A DNA stretch of 20,961 nt, taken from assembly GCA_003427395.1 (NCBI GenBank), contig BFEA01000207.1, positions 662,376 to 683,336 on the forward strand, given 5' to 3'. The position numbers were made by a program, and so were the translations under genes. Positions within the stretch are counted from its first letter, which is position 1, and each line of letters begins with the position of its first letter. This DNA is from Chara braunii (Eukaryota; Streptophyta; Charophyceae; Charales; Characeae). Positions 8,464 through 15,878 of the stretch are shown one piece after another. The notes under the pieces are model-generated. The model saw only the letters and a list, made by a program, of their open reading frames with translations, was not told the origin of the DNA and made no database searches.

Positions 8464-8815
8464 ATGGGGGGGGGAAGAAGTCGGGAAAATTCTCAGGAAA
8501 CTTCAATGGAATAGTTGTATCAATGCTAGTCCAGTCATGGAATATCAGTCGGAAGTCTCTTACCATTTCCATCCTCCCTTGGCCCTCCCCGGATTCCTGT
8601 TGTGCCCCTTTCCATTCCACCTTCCCTATTTTTCCCCCGGTTATCCCCCCTAGCCAGCTTGAGGAAAAACCCTGAATTTTTTGTTTGATATCTTCGTGTG
8701 TATTTAGGGAGCGGATCTGTGTTCTGACCTCCTCCCATTTGTCTGTTATTTCTAGTTGAACCTGTTGTTGCACACTCTCTATGACTTCGGGCCCCTCTAG
8801 CCTCGCTCCTTCCAT
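8420..8815 (-). CDS. Minus-strand open frame with helical, coiled-coil-like segment; unknown
   Basis: The first ATG in this frame is at 8815; the frame is open slightly further upstream. Residues from the ATG include MEGARLEGPEVIESVQQQ, then a heptad-like, charged helix (LEITDKWEEVRTQIRSLN, THEDIKQKIQGF), then a Gly/Lys/Glu-rich part. The amino-acid make-up looks more protein-like than most frames in this window. No family is recognised. The last 15 or so codons fall in a short duplicated repeat (8431-8463), so the true coding end may lie near 8520. It may be an exon, an ORF1/gag-like fragment of a transposon, or chance. Confidence 0.25.
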   Translation of the reverse strand: MEGARLEGPEVIESVQQQVQLEITDKWEEVRTQIRSLNTHEDIKQKIQGFSSSWLGGITGGKIGKVEWKGAQQESGEGQGRMEMVRDFRLIFHDWTSIDTTIPLKFPENFPDFFPPPSNCLVGMQWYGRDG

Positions 8816-8884
8816 CTCATATGTGCAACGTCTTCTCCAGAGTGCCCAGAGTACCGCCCTTCTTCCCAATTTGACCAATCAATC

Positions 8885-9410
8885 GTGCCAAAGATACAGG
8901 GGGAGGATATAACGAGAGGGCTGGAGGAAGACGAAGGGGTGCGTTTAGACGAAGTGCAGCAAGAAAAGAGTTTGGTGTGTGCATGCAAAGGAGGGAAGCG
9001 AGCTTGCGTAGTGAGCAAGAATTCGAACATGGCCGTGCGCGCGCATATTGATGCAAAGAAAATTATAACTCTGTCAACTGAATTTGCAACCGTTTTCTTT
9101 AAAATTCCCGCGCAGTCGCTAGGCGGCCGCTTGAGACTAATTCAAACAAGGACAGGGGCAAAACCCGAAAGATGCATGCAGATGGATTAAGACAGACCCC
9201 TTTCTTCGTAATGAGTCAAGATCCGTACTTCAGGGCTTCCTTCGGGGCTTTTTCTGAAGGGTACCTGAAGCCGCGAGGTACGGAGCTTGGCTTATCACAG
9301 GTGGTTGTTAGTGAGTTGTGGTGAACTTGGCAGTGTGGTGGGCAGACCATCTGTCTCATTGTGTGGCCTCATTCCTCAAGTGCTTTTGACTAGTCCTCAC
9401 GGAGAGGGGA
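8885..9410. other. Unassigned stretch
   Basis: An overlapping 101-codon frame (8885-9190, +) shows no motif. A weak inverted pair TCCGTAC / GTACGGA lies at 9222-9228 and 9278-9284 around a GGCTT-rich stretch. I see no gene that I can support. Confidence 0.35.
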
Positions 9411-9641
9411 GTGGAAGCATGCAAGGGGTCGCCTCTTTCAGATGCCTTCCCTCCAGTTCACCCATCTGATTTGAACATTATCACCAATGTCACAGAATGC
9501 CTTCAGTGGGCCCACCCAGATCTCCCGGAAGGTATCTATGCTCTATTTCCTGGCTACAGGGTCTTGCTGAGTGAGGAGGAGATGTCTCAGCTCCTTCCAG
9601 GCTTTTCATGTCGTTGTCTTAGATCAGTAACTGTCCTCTGA
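9411..9641 (+). CDS. Short open frame, possible exon; unknown
   Basis: This frame is open from a stop near 9387 to 9641 and has no ATG near its start. The middle part reads DLNIITNVTECLQWAHPDLPEG then IYALFPGYRVLLSEEEMSQLLPG, a plausible folded-protein composition, but I know no family with it. A CAG at 9438-9440 and others nearby could be splice acceptors. A chance frame is equally possible. Confidence 0.18.
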   Translation: MEACKGSPLSDAFPPVHPSDLNIITNVTECLQWAHPDLPEGIYALFPGYRVLLSEEEMSQLLPGFSCRCLRSVTVL

Positions 9642-9657
9642 GTCAGACGGGAGGGGA

Positions 9658-9840
9658 CTTGAGATGGCAGAGGGCTAGATGGAAAGAGGGAACATGATCA
9701 TAAGCGGAGACCGTGGCAGCGGAGAACACGGGGAAGGGGGTTGGGATGGCGGAGGGCTAGCTGGAGAGCACTGAGGAGGAGAGGTGGGAGAGGACATGAT
9801 CGGGATGGTGGAGGTGTAAGCCGAGGAGGATGCTAAGGGT
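9658..9840 (+). repeat. Purine-rich imperfect tandem repeat
   Basis: Two diverged units of about 80-100 bp share GATGGCRGAGGGCTAG followed by TGGARAG and later ACATGATC. The unit starts are near 9662 and 9743. The strand is strongly G/A-biased. No coding sense is apparent. Confidence 0.55.
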
Positions 9841-9924
9841 TCAGCTGCGGCAAACTGGTGGAGTGGGTAGGGGGGGGGAAATCTGATGTCCTGTTACCAC
9901 AAATAGAATGTTTTGTCATCATGA

Positions 9925-10105
9925 ACAGGTTTAGGGTGGTTTTCTGGCGAGATTGTCATAGTACCCATGCCATCCTTTCAGGAGGAAATAAGGCATGCGC
10001 TTGCAGGAACTTCACTGACTGAATTTGGAGGCATAGTACACTTACAGAGACTTCTATGACTGAATTTGGTCATAATTGTGCTCATATACATCCATGGCAA
10101 CCTCT
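9925..10105 (+). repeat. Dispersed repeat pair, copy 1
   Basis: About 170 bp resembling 11865-12020. Shared blocks in the same order are ACAGGTTTAGG, GTTTTC, CTGAATTTGGAGGCA, CTGAATTTGGTCA and ATCCATG. The divergence is substantial. No tail or terminal repeat was seen. Confidence 0.65.
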
Positions 10106-10106
10106 C

Positions 10107-10272
10107 TTTCTTTCTTTTTTCTTTTTTTTTCTTTTTGTTTTTTCCAAACATCGGCAACGGGGAGTAGAGGGAGTGCTGGCAAGAGCAGACACTCCCTCTA
10201 CACTCCCGTACTTGGATGACTCGGTTCCATTGGTGGGGAGCTGCACCTGCTGGAAACCGGGTCCAGGGTCCC
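10107..10272 (-). repeat. Family A element on the minus strand with A-rich tail
   Basis: Read on the minus strand, GGACCCGGTTTCCAGCAGG at about 10264-10246 continues with the conserved GTGC.GCTCCCCACCAAT segment and ends in an A-rich, G-interrupted tail (T-rich on plus, 10107-10144). One stem position is mismatched (CCTGGA against TCCAGC). Its body contains a separate inverted repeat at 10160-10207. The layout (head, short body, A-rich tail) matches the copies at 6340 and 12843. Confidence 0.6.
10160..10207. repeat. Inverted repeat, 16-bp arm
   Basis: GGGAGTAGAGGGAGTG (10160-10175) is complementary to CACTCCCTCTAC-AC-TCCC (10190-10207) apart from a 2-base insertion in the right arm. The loop is 14 bases. 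Confidence 0.8.
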
Positions 10273-10821
10273 TTGACATCATATACCGGAGCCTAAAACA
10301 AATGAGTTACTTGATTTGTATGCAGAACACGTGGTTATGTCATATGTTAGCGGATCTTGTGTCTCCGTGGCTGGTGTACCCTTTGACAGGGAGGTACACG
10401 CACTGATCCTGATTTGCAATTGGCCGTTAGCACCCCAAGGTTGCAAGTGTTAGCCCTATACCACACCACCCTAATGACGAACATCAGAGGTTGCAACAGA
10501 AAGGAAGTCTGTGGCTAGACATTGTGGGTGCCATTACAGCTGGCCTGATGAAATGGTTTCTCGTCTTCTCCCCTCGCTTGGTCTTAAGATGTCATATCAC
10601 TCTTAGCTCGCTGCATCTCTTCATCTGTCGTGTTCGGGAGCAGCAACCTCCGTGCTGGCCTTCTCAGCAATCCTCCCTCAAGAGGGGGCTATTCCATTTC
10701 GGGGAATCATTCAGTAGTGAATCACTGCGCTGTCGCCGTCCCGTGAGCTCTGAGTTTCTGCCTCACTTGGTCCCTTTCTGCCGCCATCAGCGGGGAATAT
10801 GGGCGGGGGGGTGGGGGGGGG
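10273..10821. other. Unassigned stretch before the gap
   Basis: There is no recognisable gene. It ends in a G-rich run (10799-10821) immediately before the gap, which probably explains the sequencing or assembly failure. Confidence 0.4.
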
Positions 10822-10961
10822 NNNNNNNNNNNNNNNNNNNNNNNNNNNNNNNNNNNNNNNNNNNNNNNNNNNNNNNNNNNNNNNNNNNNNNNNNNNNNNN
10901 NNNNNNNNNNNNNNNNNNNNNNNNNNNNNNNNNNNNNNNNNNNNNNNNNNNNNNNNNNNNN
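10822..10961. other. Assembly gap (140 N)
   Basis: 140 unknown bases are flanked on the left by G7-T-G9 and on the right by GGCAGGGAAGG then a G8 run. Open frames that cross it have no meaning. Confidence 0.99.
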
Positions 10962-11089
10962 GGCAGGGAAGGGGGGGGTGTGCACATGGTATTGTCGAGG
11001 GGGCACCTCTGAAAGGGTGAGCTTGAAAGGGCGACTAGGGGCCAGGCAGATGGTCTGTTACGAGGACGAAGTTGGTTGGCTGATAGGGG

Positions 11090-11205
11090 GCTTGAAAGCA
11101 GTGGTACGGTCTTCTTTGCCATGCCAGCTCTGTCGCCCTCCATGGCTTCCAGTGAATGTTGAGGCCAGCATCCAGTTCAGAGAATTTATGGAGTGGATCC
11201 TGCCA
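11090..11205 (-). pseudogene. LINE 3'-end coding fragment
   Basis: On the minus strand, LNWMLASTFTGSHGG followed by a WHGKEDRTTAF segment parallels MNLTASLTFTGSSGG and YGKGDPPTAS at the C-terminus of the minus-strand LINE at 17869-18753. The DNA also matches (CTTCCAGTGAATGTT and GTGGATCCTGCCA are shared). Only this terminal part is visible before the gap, so it is a fragment of a third LINE copy. It is not functional alone. Confidence 0.65.
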
Positions 11206-11517
11206 TAATCGTAGGAACTCTCAATTTCACATCACACTACCTACCTACCACTACTAACTATAGTCATACAGGGAACCCCGCAGCAGCCAGAACCGTGTTC
11301 ACGAGAGAACATGCGGGGGCTGCTCCCGACCCGCAGGTGGGCGATACTGGCCAGGGGACAGCCGGTAGCCTCAGGGACCATGCCAACAGAACCAATCCCT
11401 GTGCCTCCCCTCAGGTCCCCTCCCCTACAAACATCAGCAGACTCTTCTCAGTGCTGATCGGGGCATCCAGTGGTCTCTCTTTAGGTGGCGGGCGCCAAGC
11501 ATGCCCAGGAAGGTACA
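11206..11517. other. Unassigned stretch, possible body of a tRNA-derived element
   Basis: I see no gene. It lies directly 3' (minus strand) of the tRNA-like sequence at 11518-11589 and could be the body of a SINE. A CTACCTACC run lies near 11239. This is inference; I found no second copy in this window. Confidence 0.3.
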
Positions 11518-11589
11518 CGAGGCCAATGGAATTGGACCCACGACCTCCTGAATGCCACTTGCGAGCCTTACCAACTGAGCTAGGCCGCT
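11518..11589 (-). other. tRNA-like sequence (degenerate tRNA or SINE head)
   Basis: Read on the minus strand, it contains a perfect RNA polymerase III A-box-like TAGCTCAGTTGG in the D-arm position and GTGGGTCCAATTCC resembling the T-arm B box (GGTTCGAATCC) with T55 changed. The acceptor halves AGCGGCC and GGCCTCG can pair at five of seven positions. The D-stem and T-stem have mismatches, and no normal anticodon arm with T33 can be drawn. It is therefore not a functional tRNA gene by inspection; a tRNA pseudogene or the head of a tRNA-derived SINE is more likely. Confidence 0.6.
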
Positions 11590-11864
11590 GGATGCTATCC
11601 TCTATTTGTCAGGTTGCCCAACCCCCAGGTTACTGCCACTGTTGTCTATTAGTTGAATGTGGGGTCTTTTCTTTTTAATGTGGGGTCATCATATCCTTAT
11701 TGAGGGCAATTATTATGTCACATGTGGCAAGTTTTTCGTTTTCCTTTTCTTTGCGGGTGTTAAAAAGTAGGGTCAGAGAGAGAGAGCGAATGAACAAACA
11801 GAGAGAGTTTGCGTTTGGTACAAAAAGTAGAGCTCCTATCATGATACTCCAAACCAAATGCCTA

Positions 11865-12020
11865 CTCATCATCAACAGGTTTAGGATAGTTTTCAGGTCA
11901 GGCAGCCATAGTGCTCTCGCAAGGACTTCCCGTACTGAATTTGGAGGCAGGATACTCTTGTGGGGGCTTGTCTGATTGAATTTGGTCAAAATTGTGGTCA
12001 TATTGATCCATGACAATCCT
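11865..12020 (+). repeat. Dispersed repeat pair, copy 2
   Basis: This is the diverged direct copy of 9925-10105, with the ordered blocks ACAGGTTTAGG, GTTTTC, CTGAATTTGGAGGCA, TGAATTTGGTCA and ATCCATG. A smaller motif, TATTGAGGGCAATT...GTCACAT, occurs just before it (about 11698) and after it (about 12088). Confidence 0.65.
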
Positions 12021-12479
12021 CAATTTGTCTCCTTCTCCTATTTTCAGGTTACTACTGCCCCTTTTGTGGAACGTGAGGCCTTTATATTGAGGGCAATTTT
12101 CAGGTCACATATTGATACAGTGTTGCCCCTGGTTCTGACTAGGGTAATACATACCAATCCCTTCGGGGAGGGTGTACGGTAATGATTACAGACACTACCT
12201 GCACCACCAAGGGATTTAGTCCAGGATTTTTGTATGTCTGGTCCCAACTATGGGGGGATTGCCTGAGGGTGTTAGCCGTGGGTTGTTTTGATGCCTTCCC
12301 AGCCTAGCTGTGTCGCACGTTAGTATCGTTTGACATTGTAGTACACAAGGTAGAGTGCAGCTGGCACATGAAGATGAACATGGGATCGAGTCTGGCTTTG
12401 GACTTTGGTGGGGGGTTTCTAGCACAGATAGGCCTATCATATACAGAACTATGTATCCTCATGCACACATGCACAGATT
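12021..12479. other. Unassigned stretch
   Basis: There is no gene or repeat that I can support, apart from the short TATTGAGGGCAATT motif near 12088 shared with 11698. Confidence 0.35.
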
Positions 12480-12605
12480 ACAGGCATATATATAAATATA
12501 TATGTACAATATATATAATATATATACATAAATAGCCTCGGCTACATATATAGCCTATACCCACACACACAATACACATACACACAGCCCTCGGGCACAC
12601 ATATC
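12480..12605. repeat. AT and AC microsatellites
   Basis: An (AT)-rich run near 12486-12535 (ATATATAAATATATATG) is followed by CA-rich repeats (ACACACAC, CATACACACA) at about 12559-12588. Confidence 0.85.
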
Positions 12606-12670
12606 AGCTTGGTTGTTCCCTGGAGTATGGGAGAGTTAGGATGTTTCACAATCCAATGATAGTAGCCCAT

Positions 12671-12843
12671 CTTTTTTTTTCTTCTTCTTTTTCTTTTTCT
12701 TTTTTTTTTGGTATGAATAGCCCTTGTGATATCCCTCTATCCTGGCGGTGGTAAGAGAACTGTCAGAATTGAGGGCTTATCTGTCGGGCTGCTCCGTCTA
12801 TTGGTGGGGAGCGGCACCTGCTGGAAACCGGGTCCAGCGTCCC
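12671..12843 (-). repeat. Family A element on the minus strand with A-rich tail
   Basis: On the minus strand it begins GGGACGCTGGACCCGGTTTC with an intact hairpin GCTGGA-CCCGGTT-TCCAGC. It continues GTGCCGCTCCCCACCAATAG, ACGGAGC and an unmatched body, and ends in an A-rich tail (T-rich on plus, 12672-12709). At about 173 bp it is the most complete member in the window. It is probably a short retroelement; the family name is unknown. Confidence 0.65.
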
Positions 12844-13214
12844 ATTTATACAGCTTATAGCACATAGATTGGTGATTGTTGATTCCTAGGGCTGTGGTTA
12901 TTGTTGACTCATCCCGGGGCTCCGTTATCCCATGGAGCTGCTAGTGTCACCCTTCCCTTTTCAGGAGCACCCATTAACTATTAGCCCAGCCCTATTTCAG
13001 CAGCCCCCCTATTTGATTGTTGCTATGTCTGTGCAAGGAAGATGAGCAATAGCAAACTTCAGCAATCAAACAGCATCATACACATAAGACCAGATAGTCG
13101 TGACCTCGAACCAATAGCAGAATTGCATCATGAGTTTCACCAAATAAGAACACACCAAAAGCTCATAATTGACAATGCTGGAATAGACGCACTTGAATGC
13201 TCAGTGGCCCCTGT
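12844..13214. other. Unassigned stretch
   Basis: There is no recognisable gene. An open frame from 13042 runs through the hairpin at 13215-13250 and shows no family motif; I regard it as unsupported. Confidence 0.35.
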
Positions 13215-13250
13215 GAGGGGCGCAGCGCTACCGGGAGCGCTGCGCCCCTC
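13215..13250. repeat. GC-rich perfect hairpin, 15-bp arms
   Basis: GAGGGGCGCAGCGCT (13215-13229), a 6-base loop ACCGGG, then the exact reverse complement (13236-13250). It is very stable and stands out from the AT-richer sequence to its left. It resembles a bacterial terminator stem but has no T-run and lies in eukaryotic DNA, so its role is unknown. Confidence 0.9.
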
Positions 13251-13559
13251 CCGGCGCTATGATATTGTACTCATGGTGATGGCACGCGGCGGCGATGGTG
13301 GTTCGTTTTTGAAGATCTGGCGCTTCGCGCACGGGCAGGGGACCGCAGGCGCTTGACCGCGCCATGTCACAGGTTGATGTGGCAGATGGTCTGACTCCCG
13401 GTGACGTTCTGTTTCTGGGAGTTCCACGTTTCACTCCATGGCCGCTGCGTTGCTGCACGTGGCATTTGGCCTGAGAGGCGTTGGCTGTGACGATGCCTGT
13501 GGAGTCAGCCCGGGGTTCTCTGAAGTGCGAGTGTTTACAGTCACGATCGACCGTTGGAG

Positions 13560-14515
13560 TGCTGCTTGCCATCGCCATCATCATTAGGTCGCGATCCGAC
13601 ATCATCTTGGTTCATAGTCATCAACGGGGTACTACTTCTTATCAGAGGCATTACCCGTTAATTAGGGTGTTTTGTCTGCAAGGGACCGGCTTGTATGCGT
13701 CATCAAGCATAATCAAGGCGATGATTGCGCCATCAGGACGAGCTTATACGGGGCGATGTCCGGCATCAAGCTGAAGATTGTCATCATCACCATCAAGTTT
13801 TGCCAACATCATTAAGTTGTTCATCATCATCAAGTTTTTGCGAGCATCATCAAGACGTTAAATGTCATCATCGGGTGTCATCATCACTTGCCGCAAGGTG
13901 CCTGTCATCAATGTGTGGGTAATTAGTCGTCATCCTATTCATCCTTACACCTTCATGTGAGCTTTGTCATTACCATCGTTATCATCACCCTGTTGTTTGT
14001 CATTCCCACCATCTGTAGCTCATTGGCATCAGCACTATCATCCTCATCGCCACCATCTTTATAATTTATTTCCATTACCTGTACTTCTGTAGTGGGTCAT
14101 CCTTGATATCATCTGTAGGCGAGTTTGTTCGCCAATACCATCCTTAGGGTACTGTTCCTAATTACCCATCCATTCCAACGTCATCAATACCATCATCGCT
14201 ATCACTACTATTTGAAGTATTATCATCGTCATCACTATCATCATCAGTACTAATACCATCCTTAAAAAAATTTAGTCTTAGGGTACCGTTTCTGGTCACC
14301 CATTCTTCCAAAAGTCAGTAATACCTTCATCGTTACTACCATCATATGTAGAATCATCATCGTATCACTATCATCATCAATTATAGCATCGTTAGAAATA
14401 TCATCTTCAAGCAAATCCTTGATTTGGGGGTCATTACTGCAAACTGTTCTGGTAGTAATCAGAACGTCTTTGCTGCCACTCTCGTTCACGATCGTTCTCG
14501 TCTCAAGTACACCAT
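13560..14515. repeat. Degenerate ATC/CAT trinucleotide-rich region
   Basis: CATCATC-type runs recur about every 20-40 bases for nearly 1 kb (for example 13570-13584, 13780-13795, 14235-14247, 14355-14378). It looks like an expanded and eroded trinucleotide microsatellite. Minus-strand frames are Asp/Met-rich for this reason only. Within it, 14138-14258 and 14272-14390 form a diverged tandem pair. Confidence 0.8.
14138..14390 (+). repeat. Two-unit tandem duplication of about 130 bp
   Basis: Both units begin TTAGGGTAC-T/C-GTT (about 14145 and 14279), continue with CACCCATTC / TACCCATCC and CAATACC / TAATACC segments, and end in ATCACTATCATCATCA. The units carry many substitutions. Confidence 0.7.
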
Positions 14516-14712
14516 CTTGTGTATTCCATCATGAGATCCTCATTGAGGATAATTTACTGCTTCATTTGATCGATATGCTTTAGTCCGGCTAGGGTTTCTG
14601 CGGTCACGGTGTGGATTCTTGGGGAATGGGTGGGGTGTTGAGGAGCCTTACTCTACAGGGGCGCTGCAAGGTGGGAGGTGGCTGGTCTGTCGGGGGTGGG
14701 GCAGATTTGTGG
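14516..14712. other. G-rich unassigned start of the 14.6-14.96 kb region
   Basis: There is no gene that I can support. The sequence is GGTGGG-rich from about 14620 to 14900. A 101-codon open frame at 14611-14916 is Gly/Arg-rich because of this base composition and carries no motif. Confidence 0.35.
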
Positions 14713-14783
14713 TTTGTCCTTATCTGGGGCCGGGGTGGGAGAGTTGGTCGCCTTCAACCCCGGCGGGGGCAGATAGGGACAAA
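14713..14783. repeat. Inverted repeat with two paired blocks
   Basis: TTTGTCCTTATCTG (14713-14726) pairs with CAGATAGGGACAAA (14770-14783) with one mismatch. Inside this, GCCGGGGT (about 14729-14736) pairs with ACCCCGGC (about 14757-14764). The two blocks give a long imperfect hairpin in G-rich sequence. Confidence 0.65.
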
Positions 14784-15289
14784 GGGGAGGGCGAAGGCAC
14801 CCTCTAGGTGGGAATTGGCTGCCTTGGCGAAGAGGGGAGAGAGGGGATCTGTTCGAGGTTGGGGCCGAGGTGAATCTCCTCGGCGGTGGCAGCGTGGGAT
14901 AGCGGTGGTGGCGTAGGGGGAATTTTTCTCTACGCGGTGACTATTGGAAGCTTCTTGGACCAATCATGTTATTTTCAGCTTTTTGGGGTTCTGAGAGCTA
15001 GAGCAGCATCGGGTCTTCTTTTTTACTAGGATCTTCGACCTCAGAGATGGTTGCACCTGGACTGACATCAATAGGTTGCTCTATTCTATGCTTTCAACTT
15101 GCCGATGCCAGAACGACGTTGGTCGGAGATGGGGTGTTACCTTGTAACCTGCCACGTCAGGAGCGTGAGGCCTTGTAGAGAGATTTGGGGTTTAACTACC
15201 ATTTCGTCAAAATTGACATCTTCTATTTTTTGAACGAAATTGAAACCGAGTTTTTTGGCCGAAAACTCGTCAAAATTTGGTGTTCCTGC

Positions 15290-15318
15290 GGGTCCGGCGT
15301 TTGTAAAACGCTGGACCC
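15290..15318. repeat. Nested mini-hairpin, left arm of foldback element
   Basis: GGGTCCGGCGTTT-GTA-AAACGCTGGACCC can fold on itself with one mismatched (G.T type) position. The near-identical block is at 15411-15439, with GGGTCCAGCG in place of GGGTCCGGCG. Confidence 0.85.
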
Positions 15319-15410
15319 CCTGGCTGTACATGGACCTAGCTTGAGACCAGGTACCTCCAGGCAGTCCTGCCTGCAGGTGCCTGGTCAAGTTAGGTCCATG
15401 TACAGCCAGG

Positions 15411-15439
15411 GGGTCCAGCGTTTGTAAAACGCTGGACCC
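15411..15439. repeat. Nested mini-hairpin, right arm of foldback element
   Basis: GGGTCCAGCGTTT-GTA-AAACGCTGGACCC is fully self-complementary in its 13-bp arms. It has the same plus-strand orientation at its centre as the left block, although the surrounding arms are inverted. Confidence 0.85.
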
Positions 15440-15878
15440 TCAGGAATAGCAAATTTTGACGAGTTTTCGGCCAAAAAACTCGGTTTCAATTTCGTTCAAA
15501 AAATAAAAGATGTCAATTTTGACGAAATGGTCGTTGTTTGCCGAGGGAGGAAGGCAATCCAGTGGCGAATCGGGGGGGCCGCCTTGACACCCTCTGGGGC
15601 TGGGGATAGTCTCGGGGGTGAGAAGAGGTCAGCTATGGTTGATGTTGTTTTGGTTGGTACTGTCTTTGAGTAGTAGTGTCCCAGTATAGGGAGGGCTAGG
15701 AGTTGCTCTCGGATTAGAAAGCCGGAATAGCTGATATAGCATAGTATTCACAATCCTTTAGATCTAATAAAGGTGGTGCAGTCAATTTTTTTAGAATTCT
15801 CAAAAAAAAAAAAAAGCATAATCATCTTCATCAATATCATCAACATCATTAGTATCACTATCTCATCAATGTTATATT

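Larger units (their letters stand above)
15194..15535. mobile_element. Foldback element (342 bp) with nested hairpins
   Basis: Almost the whole element is one inverted repeat: arm 15194-15363, 4-base centre GTCC, arm 15368-15535. The ends read AACTACCATTTCGTC and GACGAAATGGTCGTT. By eye the arms differ at only a few positions and one 2-base indel. GTTT flanks both sides (15190-15193 and 15536-15539), a possible 4-bp target duplication, and the uninterrupted sister repeat at 16013-16110 confirms that this is an insertion. Each arm holds a 29-bp self-complementary block (15290-15318, 15411-15439). There is no ORF, so it is non-autonomous. Its ends resemble those of the MITE at 3745. Confidence 0.88.
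14960..15815 (+). repeat. Family B-containing dispersed repeat, copy 1, split by a foldback element
   Basis: 14960-15193 and 15536-15815 together match copy 2 at 15879-16300. Shared blocks are GGTTCTG / GTGTTCTG, GCAGCATCG, the family B core at 15107-15190, GCCGAGGGAGGAAGGCAATC, GAGAGGTCAGCTA-like, and GATATAGCATAG. The copy ends with an A14 run (15802-15815) followed by CAT repeats. Removing the foldback element leaves a unit of about 510 bp. Confidence 0.75.

Noticed and set aside
10491-11143. Frames of 118-173 codons crossing the gap
   Set aside because: They are open only because the N run contains no stops.
11518-11589. Functional tRNA gene
   Set aside because: D- and T-stems are mismatched and no anticodon arm with T33 can be formed.
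13215-13250. Rho-independent terminator
   Set aside because: The stem fits, but there is no T-run and no bacterial gene; the window is eukaryotic.
13042-13356. 104-codon plus-strand frame
   Set aside because: It runs straight through the perfect GC hairpin at 13215-13250, shows no family motif, and its composition changes abruptly there.
14262-14489. Asp/Met-rich minus-strand frame
   Set aside because: Explained by reading (GAT)n microsatellite sequence.
13560-14515. CRISPR array
   Set aside because: The recurring CATCATC is a degenerate trinucleotide repeat, with no constant repeat length or unique spacers.
14611-14916. Gly/Arg-rich plus-strand frame
   Set aside because: Explained by G-rich base composition; there is no motif.
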